Of a stretch of DNA of 64,000 bases, positions 1 through 11,091 are shown piece after piece. The stretch comes from Streptomyces sp. NBC_00224 (GTDB lineage Bacteria > Actinomycetota > Actinomycetes > Streptomycetales > Streptomycetaceae), in NCBI RefSeq assembly GCF_041435195.1, contig NZ_CP108106.1, positions 4,498,501-4,562,500 on the forward strand, written 5' to 3'. The translations under genes and the position numbers were made by a program. Below the pieces are notes generated by a model that worked only from the letters and a program-made list of their open reading frames with translations, was not told the DNA's origin and did no database searches. The first letter of the stretch is position 1; each line of letters begins with the position of its first letter.

Positions 1-1003
1 ACGCCGGCCGGTCCACCATCACCGTCGCCAGGAAGATCTCCGCCCGGCGGCCCGTCGCCGGGTCGACGTCGTCCACGAAGCCGTTGAGCGCCACCGACTC
101 CAGTACGCCGAACTCGTCCGCCGCGAACAGGTCCCGCACCACCAGCAGCACACTCTGCGCCAGCGCGTCCCGGTACAGCGCGCGCCGCTGGGACACCGGG
201 CGGGCGGACTCGCGCTCCTCGTCCGTACTGGCCACGTACCGCACGGACTTGGCGGCCGGGACCACGTCGAGGGCGGGCAGCTCCCAGTCGAGCACCAGCT
301 GCCGGGCACCCCGGTCGTACGCGCACGACACCTGACGGGGGAAGCCCTCCGGCCACGCCGATGCCGCGTACAGGGCCGCCGAGAAGTACGCGACGACCGC
401 GTCGGGCTCGCCCGCCCGCAATCCGCTCACCAGGTCGGCCACGCCCGCGTTGTGGCCCCGGACCTCGGCGAGCTGCCCCCGCGCCCACGACTCGTACCGC
501 GCCCGGTAGTCGGCGAGTTGGCGGCGCCGTTCGTTCTCCGCCAGCTGCGCCGCGTCCCAGTCCCGCTGGTAGGCGGCCTGTGCCTCCTGCTGGGCGCGGC
601 GGCCCGCGGTCCAGCCGCCCTGGGCCTGGTAGCGCGCCGGGTCCGGCATAGGCACCGGCTGCGCCAGCGCCCCGGGCGCGAACGGCTCGACGCTCTCCTC
701 GCGCAGCAGACCCGCCGTACGGAACGGCGGCTCGGCGCACCCCGCCGCCAGCAGCCCCGTCAGCACCTCCACGCGCGCGTCCAGCTCCTGCGAGCGCCCG
801 CGGGCATCCGCCTCCCGGCTCTGCCGATAGGCCGCCCGCTGCTCGCGGTGGACCCGCGCGGCATCCCGTTCGTACTCCCGCTGCTGGCGCTCCCGCTGCC
901 GCTGCTGCTGGACCGACGCCCGGTGCTGGGCCTCCTGCTGGCGCTGCTGCTGCCGCTGCGCCTCCGCCCACACCCCGACCAGCCCGCTGGAACGACGACT
1001 CAT
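1..1003 (-). CDS. Gln/Arg-rich coiled-coil protein, partial (restriction-endonuclease-like in related annotations)
   Basis: The gene starts at ATG 1001-1003 reading leftward and stays open to the window edge (334 codons), so its C-terminus is missing. Residues about 13-80 are almost all Gln, Arg, Glu and Ala, which predicts a long basic coiled coil. After a second Ala/Gln/Arg-rich stretch there is a more hydrophobic region, roughly residues 220-334, with beta-type segments around LVLDWELPALDVVPAAKSV. From memory, Streptomyces proteins with this N-terminus are annotated as restriction endonucleases because an Mrr-like domain follows; that domain would lie outside the window, so no catalytic motif can be confirmed. 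It is transcribed away from tRNA-Thr and msiK. Confidence 0.7.
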   Translation of the reverse strand, partial: MSRRSSGLVGVWAEAQRQQQRQQEAQHRASVQQQRQRERQQREYERDAARVHREQRAAYRQSREADARGRSQELDARVEVLTGLLAAGCAEPPFRTAGLLREESVEPFAPGALAQPVPMPDPARYQAQGGWTAGRRAQQEAQAAYQRDWDAAQLAENERRRQLADYRARYESWARGQLAEVRGHNAGVADLVSGLRAGEPDAVVAYFSAALYAASAWPEGFPRQVSCAYDRGARQLVLDWELPALDVVPAAKSVRYVASTDEERESARPVSQRRALYRDALAQSVLLVVRDLFAADEFGVLESVALNGFVDDVDPATGRRAEIFLATVMVDRPA

Positions 1004-1097
1004 ACGGCTCCCCGACCCCTTTCCCGCACACCCCTTGAAACACAATTGTCCCGGACCAGGAAGGTCCGGGACACGGTGTTACGCGGTGTTTCGGTGG

Positions 1098-1171
1098 AGC
1101 CGCCTGTCGGAATCGAACCGACGACCTCAAGATTACAAGTCAAGCGCTCTAGCCAACTGAGCTAAGGCGGC
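1098..1171 (-). tRNA. tRNA-Thr (anticodon TGT)
   Basis: Read on the minus strand this folds as a 74-nt tRNA. The acceptor GCCGCCT pairs with AGGCGGC and the discriminator is T; CCA is encoded next (1097-1095). The D stem is GCTC/GAGC, the T stem GTCGG/CCGAC with loop TTCGATT, and the anticodon loop is CTTGTAA, giving anticodon TGT for ACA codons. The anticodon stem is CTTGA against TCTTG, leaving two U-U oppositions in the middle of the stem. Confidence 0.93.
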
Positions 1172-1378
1172 AGCGTGTGCGATCGCACCCCCACGCGAGG
1201 GCTCCCTCACTCTACACAGAGCACGATCGGGAGCTCCACGAAGTTCCCCTCTCCCACCTGCTGACAGATCGGACATCGCCGGGTAGCGTCTCCGGCAGCC
1301 CACCCAGGTGGACTACACCACTTCTCCCTCTACTCGGATCGTCCGGCACGTTCCTGCCGGTGAAGGGACAGGTCTCCC

Positions 1379-2515
<1,137 letters not shown>

Positions 2516-2536
2516 CGTACGGCGGCACGTCAGCCG

Positions 2537-2569
2537 GCCCCGCACCCACCTACCGGGGTGCGGGGCTTT
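2537..2569 (+). terminator. Rho-independent-type terminator after msiK
   Basis: Perfect 11-bp arms GCCCCGCACCC (2537-2547) and GGGTGCGGGGC (2556-2566) enclose an 8-nt loop, followed by TTTG, 21 bp after the msiK stop codon. Confidence 0.85.
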
Positions 2570-2735
2570 GTACGTACGGCCTGGCCCAGGGGTTTCAGCT
2601 GTCGACAAATACCCCGGCAGACCGCCCATTTCGAACTGTGTTCGTCAACACGGGATTCGAAACGCCGCCTCGAACCATCCCCCGACCGGGTGACTAAATG
2701 TCGCCAAATCATTACCCCCCGCTACGCTCGCCTCC

Positions 2736-3146
2736 GTGACGCACACAGCCCGCCGAATCGGCCGCACCCTAGCTCTCGTCCTGCCCGTCGTCCTCGTCCT
2801 CTCCGGGACGCTCGCGGTCACCCGGGTCAACTGGGCCGGGACCAGCGACTCGCAGCTGCTGACCGCCTCCTCCGAGGACGTCTCCGTACGCGCGAAGCCG
2901 CGCACCCCACAGGACCTCCTGCGCGACGCGCTCCTCGTCGAACTCCAGGAGAAGGACCCCGGAACCGCCCTCACCCACCTCCAGCGCGAGGTGGAGAGGC
3001 GTCCCTCGCTCGCCCAGCACTGCATGTCGATCGCGCGGGCGCTCGGACGGGCCGCCGTGGAGCAGTACGGCCCCGTGAAGGCCCAGTCGTACTCGCGCCC
3101 CGTCTGCGACACGTCGTTCGCGTCGGGCGTCGCCCAGGAGTCCTGA
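2736..3146 (+). CDS. Small secreted or membrane-anchored protein, function unknown
   Basis: The 136-residue product starts with GTG at 2736. A basic N-terminus (THTARRIGRT) is followed by a hydrophobic stretch, residues about 11-28 (LALVLPVVLVLSGTLAV), which reads as an uncleaved signal anchor or signal peptide. The rest is soluble and helical, with two cysteines (in AQHCMSIA and RPVCDTS) that could form a disulfide outside the cell. No catalytic motif is recognised. It lies 38 bp upstream of the nucleotidyltransferase gene on the same strand, so the two may be co-transcribed. Family unknown to me; conserved presence beside msiK in Streptomyces is only an expectation. Confidence 0.7.
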   Translation: MTHTARRIGRTLALVLPVVLVLSGTLAVTRVNWAGTSDSQLLTASSEDVSVRAKPRTPQDLLRDALLVELQEKDPGTALTHLQREVERRPSLAQHCMSIARALGRAAVEQYGPVKAQSYSRPVCDTSFASGVAQES

Positions 3147-3184
3147 GCGACCCCGGCTCCGCGGTAGCGCATATCGTTCACCGC

Positions 3185-3922
3185 ATGACTGCGAGCACGA
3201 CTTCGACCTTCCCGACGCAGGCCGTGGTCCTGGCGGGCGGCCAGGGCTCACGACTGCGTCCGTACACCGACGACCGCCCCAAGCCGATGGTCGAGATCCC
3301 GGGCACCGGGACCCCGATCATCGGCCATCAGCTCGCCTGGCTGGCCGCGGAGGGCGTCACCGACGCCGTGATCTCCTGCGGCCATCTCGCGGGTGTGCTC
3401 CAGGAGTGGCTGGACTCGGCGGATCTGCCGCTGCGCGTCACGACGGTCGTCGAGAACGAGCCGCTGGGGCGGGGCGGCGGCCTCAAGTACGCGGCCGCGC
3501 ACCTGCCGCACCCCGATCAGCCGTGGTACGCCACGAACGGCGACATCTGGACGCGCTTCTCCCTGCGCGAGATGGCGTCCTTCCACGGCGAGCGCGACGC
3601 CACGGCCACGCTGGCGCTGGCGCGTCCGCGGATCCCGTGGGGCGCCGTCGAGACGGACGCCTTCGGCCACATCACGGACTTCATCGAGTCCCCGCCGTCG
3701 CCGTACCTGATCAACGCGGGCGTGTACGTCTTCTCCTCGGCGTTCACCGCCCTCCTCCCCGACCGGGGCGACCACGAGCGCACCACGTTCCCGCGCCTCG
3801 CCCGCGAACGCCGCCTGGCCGGCTATCCGCTGCCGCACGGGGCGTACTGGCGCGCGATCGACACGGCGAAGGACCTGACGGAGGCGGCGAAGGAACTGGC
3901 GACGGGCGGCCACGGGGGCTAG
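3185..3922 (+). CDS. NDP-sugar nucleotidyltransferase (mannose-1-P guanylyltransferase / RmlA-like)
   Basis: The 245-residue protein is a single-domain sugar-phosphate nucleotidyltransferase. The N-terminal signature AVVLAGGQGSRLRPYT...KPM supplies the nucleotide-binding loop and catalytic Arg/Lys; NGDIW is the metal-binding Asp region and ENEPLGRGGG the sugar-binding stretch. It lacks the left-handed beta-helix found in acyltransferase fusions. The product is expected to be an NDP-hexose for cell-wall, glycan or glycolipid synthesis; the sequence alone does not tell which nucleotide or sugar. Start ATG 3185 is chosen because the conserved fold begins 12 residues later; the longer open frame upstream overlaps the preceding gene. 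Confidence 0.85.
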   Translation: MTASTTSTFPTQAVVLAGGQGSRLRPYTDDRPKPMVEIPGTGTPIIGHQLAWLAAEGVTDAVISCGHLAGVLQEWLDSADLPLRVTTVVENEPLGRGGGLKYAAAHLPHPDQPWYATNGDIWTRFSLREMASFHGERDATATLALARPRIPWGAVETDAFGHITDFIESPPSPYLINAGVYVFSSAFTALLPDRGDHERTTFPRLARERRLAGYPLPHGAYWRAIDTAKDLTEAAKELATGGHGG

Positions 3923-3932
3923 CCACCGGACC

Positions 3933-4215
3933 CCCTGTTCGTCTGCGGGTTCGGTGGGGGCTGGTCGCGCAGTTCCCCGCGCCCCTTAGGTAACTCCAGC
4001 CCCGGCGGCACGAAAATCAGCCCCTCCGGCGCGCAAGGAGCAGGGCCCGGGAAAATCCAGCCCCTCCGGCGTTTGAGGAGCGGGGTCCGGGGCTGAGCCC
4101 CGAAGCGGGGTGCAGGGGCCGCAGGCCCCGCAAAAGGGGTCCGGGGGCGCAGCCCCCGGGAAAACACCTCCGCCCCCTCCCACCCCCGGAGGGTCTAGGG
4201 AAGGGGCGGGGTGGG
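3933..4215. repeat. Dispersed GC-rich intergenic repeat, copy A (convergent junction)
   Basis: This gene-free stretch lies between the convergent nucleotidyltransferase and DoxX genes and is built of modules found again at 17332-17779 and, in part, at 51474-51620. In order: a TGTCTGCGGGTTCG...GGTCGCGCAGTTCCCCGCG block at about 3943-3988, two CAGCCCCTCCGGCG blocks near 4019 and 4057, nested hairpins (GCAGGGGCC/GGCCCCGC, CCGGGGGC/GCCCCCGG) at 4108-4162, and a terminal CACCCCCGGAGGGT block near 4182. No coding potential is seen. Confidence 0.85.
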
Positions 4216-4228
4216 GAAACAACCCCCG

Positions 4229-5761
4229 TCAGCCCAGCAGCCCACCGATCGGGTTCCGGTTACCCCCCGTAGAGCCCGTACCCCCCGACGGAGTCGACGC
4301 CCCACCCGTGGACGTCGGCCCCGAACTCGTCGCCGGCGGCGCCGCCGGCGCCTGGTGGCGGGACACCGGCGGCTTGTGGCCCGTCGTGCCCTGGGACGTC
4401 TGGCTCGGCACACCCCCGACCGTCCCGGACTCCCGTACGGCCTTGGACGACGCCCGCTTCGACGGCTTCGCGGACGGCTTGGCCGACCCGCTCACGGACG
4501 GCTTGGGCGAGCCGGGGCGCCGTACCAGCGGAGCGTGCGGCGCGGGCGCCAGCGGGGTGCCCGGCAGGTAGTTGGTGGGGTCGGAGTCGGGGCCCGGGAC
4601 CGTCACCATCTCGGTGGAGCGGACCGCCCCGCCGAGCAGCGAGCCGATCAGCAGTGTCAGGCCGACCAGGACCGTGGCCATCACCGTGCCCCGTCGCAGC
4701 ACCCGGCGCCGCAGCTCCCACAGCGTGGAGCGCGGGCCGAGGCGCCGCCAGGCCTCGCCGGCGAGGCGGGCGTCCAGCGAGTAGACGGGCGCGCCCGCCG
4801 TGATCAGGGGGGACCAGGCGGCGAGGTAGATGAAGTCCGGCGCGTCGTACGCCGGGACCGTCTGCCAGCTCACCGTCAGGAGCAGCGCCGCCGACAGCAG
4901 CGCCCCGAACACCGCCGCGACCCGCTGCCACAGGCCCATCATGGTCAGTACGCCCACCACGATCTGGAGGAAGGCCACCGACAGGCCCGCCCCGACCGGA
5001 TGCTGGAGCGCGAAGTCGCGCAGCGGCCCGGCGAGGCCCCAAGGGTGCAGCGAGTTCAGCCACTTCATCATCGAGCCGCGCTCGCCGCCGTCGAAGTAGA
5101 CGGGGTCGCAGAGCTTGCCCATCCCCGCGTACACGGAGATGAAGCCGAGGAAGACGCGCAGCGGGAGGAGGACCACGCCGAGGTTCATCCGGCGGCCCGG
5201 GTAGTACGCGTGCCGCACCTGGTCCGCGCCGTGCCGCTGCCCGCGCGCGTCGGAGTCGTCGGGCCCGTCGAAGTCGTCGCCCTCGTAGCCGCGCTCGAAC
5301 TCGTCGAAGTCGCCGTCCCCGTACGCCCCTTGGGCGTATCCGTGCGGGCTCTGGCGGACCGCCTGGAGCAGTGCCGTCTCCGCACCGCCGGAGTCCGCGA
5401 GCGGCGAGCGCGGGCCCACCACGACCGGCGTCGGCATGGTGTCCTCGTCGATGCGCGGGATGACCTGGGTGGCGCCCACGTCGCCCGTCGCGCCCGGCGC
5501 GTCGAGGCCGCGCACCGCCTGCAGCAGGCCGGTCGCCCCGGGCGCCGCCCGGCCGCTCCACACCACCGGAGCCCGGCGGCGGGCCGCCCCCTGCCCGGCC
5601 GGCATCCTCGCCAGGCGCTTCGGCTGGGCCTTCGGGGCGAAATGCACCCGGAAACTGGCGTGGTTGACGATGACCTGCGCGGGGTCCGAGTCCACCTTGA
5701 CCATACTCAGGGCAGGCTGATCGTCGAACCCGGGCCGGGGCGTTCTGGTGTCCACACTCAT
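4229..5761 (-). CDS. DoxX-family membrane protein with long disordered tails
   Basis: The 510-residue protein has a disordered N-terminal half, then a DoxX-type four-helix region from about residue 190 to 330 (RMNLGVVLLPLRVFLGFISVYAGMGKL, then VGLSVAFLQIVVGVLTMMG and following helices). A further membrane span lies near 355-380 (TVMATVLVGLTLLIGSLLGG). A Ser/Pro/Lys-rich tail ends in GGLLG. DoxX proteins are small quinone-linked or oxidoreductase-associated membrane proteins; the tails here are an actinobacterial elaboration of unknown role. It is the last gene of a leftward block with rlmB and cysS, about 100 bp downstream of rlmB. Confidence 0.85.
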   Translation of the reverse strand: MSVDTRTPRPGFDDQPALSMVKVDSDPAQVIVNHASFRVHFAPKAQPKRLARMPAGQGAARRRAPVVWSGRAAPGATGLLQAVRGLDAPGATGDVGATQVIPRIDEDTMPTPVVVGPRSPLADSGGAETALLQAVRQSPHGYAQGAYGDGDFDEFERGYEGDDFDGPDDSDARGQRHGADQVRHAYYPGRRMNLGVVLLPLRVFLGFISVYAGMGKLCDPVYFDGGERGSMMKWLNSLHPWGLAGPLRDFALQHPVGAGLSVAFLQIVVGVLTMMGLWQRVAAVFGALLSAALLLTVSWQTVPAYDAPDFIYLAAWSPLITAGAPVYSLDARLAGEAWRRLGPRSTLWELRRRVLRRGTVMATVLVGLTLLIGSLLGGAVRSTEMVTVPGPDSDPTNYLPGTPLAPAPHAPLVRRPGSPKPSVSGSAKPSAKPSKRASSKAVRESGTVGGVPSQTSQGTTGHKPPVSRHQAPAAPPATSSGPTSTGGASTPSGGTGSTGGNRNPIGGLLG

Positions 5762-5864
5762 CTAACCGAGTGATGGAGGTTTAGGACACTGCCTTGACGG
5801 GCCCGATCTGTCCGAGGCCCGTCAAGATCACCTACGCCGGACGGGCGTCAGGCGTACGAGGGTG

Positions 5865-6824
5865 TCAGCCCTTGCGGCGGCGCGCCGCCTCGTACAGCAC
5901 GATGCCCGCCGCGACACCGGCGTTCAGCGACTCGGCGCCGCCCGGCATCGAGATCCGCACCCGGTAGTCGCAGGTCTCGCCGACGAGGCGGCCCAGGCCC
6001 TTGCCCTCGCTGCCGATGACGATGACGACCGGGCCGCCCAGCGCCTCCAGCTGCTCGACCGTGTGCTCACCGTCGGCCGCCAGGCCCACGATCGTGACAC
6101 CGGCCTTCTTGTACTCCTCCAGGGCGCGGGTCAGGTTGGTGACGCGCGAGACCGGCGTACGGGCCGCGGTGCCCGCCGAGGACTTCCAGGCGCCGGCCGT
6201 CATACCGGCCGCGCGGCGCTCGGGCACGACCACGCCGTGGCCGCCGAAGGCGGAGGTGGAGCGGACGATCGCGCCGAGGTTGCGCGGGTCGGTGACGCCG
6301 TCGAGGGCGACGATCAGCGGCTCGTCGTGGTTGTCGTACGCCGCCTCCAGGAGGTCCTGCGGGTGCGCGTACTCGTACGGCGGGACCTGGAGGACGAGGC
6401 CCTGGTGGTTGAGCCCGTTGGTCATCCGGTCGAGCTCGGCGCGCGGGGCCTCCATCAGGTTGATGTTGCCGCGCTCGCCCGCGAGCTGGAGCGCGTCGCG
6501 CACCCGCTCGTCGTTGTCGATGTACTGCTGCACGTACAGCGTGGTCGCCGGGACGCCGTCGCGCAGCGCCTCGAAGACCGGGTTGCGGCCGACGACCATC
6601 TCGGACGTGCCCTTGGGGCCGCCGCGGCGCGGGGCCGGGCGGCGGGTCGCCGCCTGCTTGGCCTTGGCGGTGGCGATGCGGTTCTTCTTGTGCTTCTTGC
6701 GGTCCTCCGCGGGCGGCGTGGGGCCCTTGCCCTCCAGACCCCGGCGCCGCTGGCCACCGCTGCCGACCGTCGCGCCCTTCTTGTTGGACGTGCGGCGGTT
6801 CCTGCGCTGGCTGTTCCCGGCCAT
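5865..6824 (-). CDS. rlmB: 23S rRNA (guanosine-2'-O)-methyltransferase RlmB (SpoU/TrmH family)
   Basis: The 319-residue protein is a SPOUT (TrmH-class) methyltransferase. A Lys/Arg-rich N-terminal extension (residues 1-75) precedes the substrate-binding domain beginning VVGRNPVFEAL. The catalytic domain carries the three TrmH motifs: NLGAIVRS near residue 180, VIVIGSEGKGL near 270, and RISMPGGAESLNAGVAAGIVLYE at 290-312. It uses S-adenosylmethionine to 2'-O-methylate a guanosine of 23S rRNA (G2251 in E. coli). It follows cysS by about 120 bp on the same strand, a pairing common in actinobacteria. Confidence 0.94.
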   Translation of the reverse strand: MAGNSQRRNRRTSNKKGATVGSGGQRRRGLEGKGPTPPAEDRKKHKKNRIATAKAKQAATRRPAPRRGGPKGTSEMVVGRNPVFEALRDGVPATTLYVQQYIDNDERVRDALQLAGERGNINLMEAPRAELDRMTNGLNHQGLVLQVPPYEYAHPQDLLEAAYDNHDEPLIVALDGVTDPRNLGAIVRSTSAFGGHGVVVPERRAAGMTAGAWKSSAGTAARTPVSRVTNLTRALEEYKKAGVTIVGLAADGEHTVEQLEALGGPVVIVIGSEGKGLGRLVGETCDYRVRISMPGGAESLNAGVAAGIVLYEAARRRKG

Positions 6825-6943
6825 GACCTACCTGTTTCCGTGATTCTGCGACCTACGGGGCGTCGTGGCGTCCGTGGGTCCTGCGTACGTACGTATATGA
6901 AGTGTGCCGCCCAGTCGCCCGGGCGGCACATCGCGCTTCCCCG

Positions 6944-8341
<1,398 letters not shown>

Positions 8342-8367
8342 CACACCAGGGTAGTGGGCCCGTAGCA

Positions 8368-8397
8368 GTGCCCCGCGACCCTTGGGCCACGGGGCAC
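8368..8397 (-). terminator. Hairpin between ispF and cysS
   Basis: Arms GTGCCCCG (8368-8375) and CGGGGCAC (8390-8397) are perfect and the interior can pair further (GGCCC/GGGTC). It lies 91 nt after the ispF stop and 27 nt before the cysS start on the minus strand. There is no U-tract, so it may slow rather than stop transcription. Confidence 0.5.
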
Positions 8398-8487
8398 CGA
8401 AGTGTGACAGAAGCTTTTCCGGCGGGGTTTCCGGCGAGCTTTGCGGTGCGTATTCGTCGAGCTTTTCCGGCCGCCGCCGGAAGATGT

Positions 8488-9006
8488 TCATCCGGTCCGG
8501 TACACCAGCGCCGTGGCGATCGCGGCGAGGCCGTCGCCGCGGCCGGGGAAGCCCAGGCCGTCGGTGGTGGCGCCGGAGACCGAGACGGGCGCGCCGACCG
8601 CGTCCGAGAGCACCTTCTGCGCCTCGTCGCGCCGCTTGCCGATCTTGGGGCGGGGGCCGACCACCTGGACGGCCACGTTGCCGATGCCGAAGCCCGCGTC
8701 CCGCACGATCCGCGCGGCCTCGGTGAGCAGCGTGACGCCGGACGCGCCGGACCACTCGGGGCGTCCGGTGCCGAAGTGGGCGCCGAGGTCGCCGAGGCCG
8801 GCCGCCGAGAACAGGGCGTTGCAGGCGGCGTGGGCGACGACGTCGGCGTCGGAGTGGCCCGCGAGGCCGGGGCCCTCGTCCTCCCAGAGCAGGCCCGCGC
8901 ACCACAGCTCGCGGCCCTCCTCGAAGGCGTGGATGTCGGTGCCGATGCCGACCTGCGGCAGTACCAATGCCGGGCTGCCGCCCGGGGCGGGTGCCTCAGA
9001 AGCCAT
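8488..9006 (-). CDS. ispF: 2-C-methyl-D-erythritol 2,4-cyclodiphosphate synthase
   Basis: The 172-residue protein carries the IspF metal site GTDIHAF (Asp24, His26) and [11 protein letters not shown] with the third ligand His, plus [20 protein letters not shown] at the C-terminus. It forms MEcPP from CDP-ME 2-phosphate in the non-mevalonate isoprenoid pathway. The start ATG at 9006 overlaps the end of ispD by 11 bp, so translation is probably coupled. The family is about 155-170 residues, so the length is normal with a short extra N-terminus. Confidence 0.96.
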   Translation of the reverse strand: MASEAPAPGGSPALVLPQVGIGTDIHAFEEGRELWCAGLLWEDEGPGLAGHSDADVVAHAACNALFSAAGLGDLGAHFGTGRPEWSGASGVTLLTEAARIVRDAGFGIGNVAVQVVGPRPKIGKRRDEAQKVLSDAVGAPVSVSGATTDGLGFPGRGDGLAAIATALVYRTG

Positions 9007-9733
9007 CGTTCGCCCTCCTGCGGGCCAGGACCGCCTCCGCCAGGACCAGGTCCAGCGGGCGGGTCACCTTGAAGGCCTCCTCGTGGCCGGGGACGACCAC
9101 GACCTTCAGACCGAGCCGCTCGACCATGGACGCGTCGTCCGTGACGTCGCCGGTGACGCTCTCGTGGGCGCGCACCAGGGTGGCGTGGTCGAAGCCCTGC
9201 GGGGTCTGCACGGCGCGCAGCCGGGCGCGGTCGGGCGTGGCGAGCACCGGCTCGGGGGTGCCGTCGGCGTGCGGCTCGACCTCCTTGACGGTGTCGGCGA
9301 GCGGCAGCGCGGGGACGACGGCCGGAGCCCCGTCCCGTACGGCCTCGATGACCGCGTCGACGGTGTCGACCGGCACCAGCGGGCGGGCCGCGTCGTGGAC
9401 GAGGACCACGTCGATGCCCTGCGGCAGCGCGTCCAGGCCGAGCCGGACGGACTCCTGGCGGGTCTCGCCGCCGGGCACCACGACGAAGTCGGTGCGGTCC
9501 GGCAGCGCGTGCTCGGCCAGCAGGTTCTTCACCTCGGTGGCGCCGTCGGGCGGGGCCACGACGACGACGAGCGAGACGGCGCGGGAGGCGGCCATCGCCC
9601 GTACGGCGTGGATGAGCATGGGCGTGCCGTTCAGCGTGCGGAGCGCCTTGGGGGCGCCCGGGCCGAGCCGCACGCCGCGGCCGGCCGCGGGAATCACGGC
9701 GGCGGTGCGGAAAACGCGCGTTTCCTCAGACAA
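8996..9733 (-). CDS. ispD: 2-C-methyl-D-erythritol 4-phosphate cytidylyltransferase
   Basis: The 245-residue protein begins [23 protein letters not shown], the IspD glycine-rich CTP loop, followed by [22 protein letters not shown] and the TPQGF segment. It makes CDP-ME from MEP and CTP. The start is inferred as TTG 9733 because GAAGGA lies 9 nt upstream and the conserved fold starts about 10 residues in; a longer open frame exists upstream without family similarity. ispD-ispF form an overlapping pair, and carD lies about 245 bp upstream on the same strand. Confidence 0.9.
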   Translation of the reverse strand: MSEETRVFRTAAVIPAAGRGVRLGPGAPKALRTLNGTPMLIHAVRAMAASRAVSLVVVVAPPDGATEVKNLLAEHALPDRTDFVVVPGGETRQESVRLGLDALPQGIDVVLVHDAARPLVPVDTVDAVIEAVRDGAPAVVPALPLADTVKEVEPHADGTPEPVLATPDRARLRAVQTPQGFDHATLVRAHESVTGDVTDDASMVERLGLKVVVVPGHEEAFKVTRPLDLVLAEAVLARRRANDGF

Positions 9734-9942
9734 GGTTTGTGTCCTTCGGCGACATGGGTATGGCCTCAGCAAGCTGGGCTCGACGCCCTGACCGGCCCCT
9801 TCCGTGACGACCGGTCGGGCGCTCCACCCGGCCCGGCACGCCGGTGCGGGTGCCGTGCGTACGAATGATGTCCGAACATGCCGCAGCGCCCGGCGACACA
9901 GCAGTAGGATCACTGCTGGTCAGCGGGCACCGCGGCAATGCT

Positions 9943-9971
9943 GGTCCTCCGGGAGGCGAAGCCCCCGGACC
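9943..9971 (-). terminator. Hairpin downstream of carD
   Basis: About 10 nt after the carD stop the minus strand reads a hairpin with loop TTC: GCC-CCCGG-A against T-CCGGG-(A bulge)-GGC. It probably ends the carD transcript before ispD. A second inverted repeat, CAGCAGT (9899-9905) and ACTGCTG (9912-9918), lies 25 bp further on and could be an operator near the ispD promoter. Confidence 0.5.
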
Positions 9972-9979
9972 TACCAGTG

Positions 9980-10462
9980 TCAGGACGCGAGGACCTCGTC
10001 GAGGAGGGCCTCGGCCTTGTCTTCGTTGGTGTTCTCAGCGAGTGCCAGCTCGCTCACCAGAATCTGGCGCGCCTTGGCGAGCATGCGCTTCTCACCTGCG
10101 GAGAGTCCGCGCTCGCGCTCACGACGCCACAGGTCGCGCACTACTTCGGCGACCTTGATGACATCGCCGGAGGCGAGCTTTTCGAGATTTGCCTTGTAGC
10201 GACGGGACCAGTTGGTGGGCTCTTCCGCATACGGTGCGCGAAGCACCTCGAAGACCCGGTCCAGCCCGTCCTGCCCGACCACATCGCGTACGCCTACGAA
10301 CTCCGCATTGTCCGCGGGCACGCGCACCGTCAAGTCGCCCTGGGCGACCTTGAGCACCAAGTAGGTCTTGTCCACGCCTTTGATCTGGCGAGTTTCGATG
10401 GCCTCGATCAGCGCGGCCCCGTGATGGGGATAGACCACGGTGTCGCCAACCTTGAACGTCAT
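9980..10462 (-). CDS. carD: CarD-family RNA polymerase-binding transcription factor
   Basis: The 160-residue protein has an N-terminal CarD/TRCF RNA polymerase-interaction domain (residues 1-60, [23 protein letters not shown]...[17 protein letters not shown]). A helical C-terminal domain follows, containing the [13 protein letters not shown] and [15 protein letters not shown] segments used for DNA contact in mycobacterial CarD. CarD stabilises open complexes at housekeeping and rRNA promoters and binds the beta subunit. The gene sits directly upstream of ispD-ispF, the order seen in Streptomyces and mycobacteria. A 15-bp palindrome lies 40 bp upstream of its start. Confidence 0.96.
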   Translation of the reverse strand: MTFKVGDTVVYPHHGAALIEAIETRQIKGVDKTYLVLKVAQGDLTVRVPADNAEFVGVRDVVGQDGLDRVFEVLRAPYAEEPTNWSRRYKANLEKLASGDVIKVAEVVRDLWRRERERGLSAGEKRMLAKARQILVSELALAENTNEDKAEALLDEVLAS

Positions 10463-10501
10463 GTGACAGGTACCCCTTCCGTGGCTATCCAGGGTAACAC
10501 G

Positions 10502-10516
10502 AGAACAGCCTGTTCT
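10502..10516. promoter_or_regulatory. 15-bp palindrome upstream of carD
   Basis: Perfect arms AGAACAG (10502-10508) and CTGTTCT (10510-10516) flank a single C, 40-54 bp upstream of the carD start. It resembles a LexA box but has a 5-nt rather than 4-nt spacer between GAAC and GTTC, so the binding protein is unknown. Confidence 0.45.
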
Positions 10517-11091
10517 GAATGGCGTTTTCGCAGGTCAGGGCATATCTCGGGGCTTGACAACAGCAACAGGAACGTGCTGCGGAGGGCTCACGGGAGGGGG
10601 TATTCGCAGGTCGGAGCGGCTGTTCGGGGGCAGGGAAACATGCCCGCCACACTCTCCGCAACCCCCCTCAACTGGTCTGAACATCCCGTTTTGTCGGGTT
10701 CCAAGCGGTGAACTTCCACTGCTCCGTTCGGTGATCGGTCACCCGTTCGGAGTGAGCGGGGCCCTTTTCGTGAATTGATCAACGGACCCGGGCCGGGGGT
10801 TTTCGGTAAGGAATACGTGGCGGTCCGGAGAATTGATCACCGGCGATATGTGAACGGCGCGCGAAACACCGAGATCAGAGCGGGTGCGGACGTCTCACGG
10901 GGGTTCTGGGGAGGGTTCTGGGAGCGCGCTCGGCGGATGCGGGGGGAACGGCGCACGGGTCCGGGCGCGGCGGACCCGCGCCGAGGGGCGGGTCGGGTGC
11001 GGGCTCGCGGGGACGGCTCGGTAACCTAAGCCAGCTGACACAGACTTAGCCGTCCTTTAGATGTCCTTACGTCCAAGGAGTTGCCGCCGCC
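10517..11091. other. Gene-free region between divergent carD and lipoprotein gene
   Basis: No convincing gene is seen in this stretch. It contains two direct copies of GAATTGATCA (10772-10781 and 10830-10839, 58 bp apart), two CCGTTCGG octamers around GGTGATCGGTCACC (about 10727-10749), and, close to the lipoprotein start, an AT-richer stretch at 11038-11070. The promoters of both divergent genes must lie here. Confidence 0.5.

Noticed and set aside
10502..10516. LexA (SOS) box at carD
   Set aside because: The spacer between GAAC and GTTC is 5 nt, not 4, so it fails the consensus; kept only as an unassigned palindrome.
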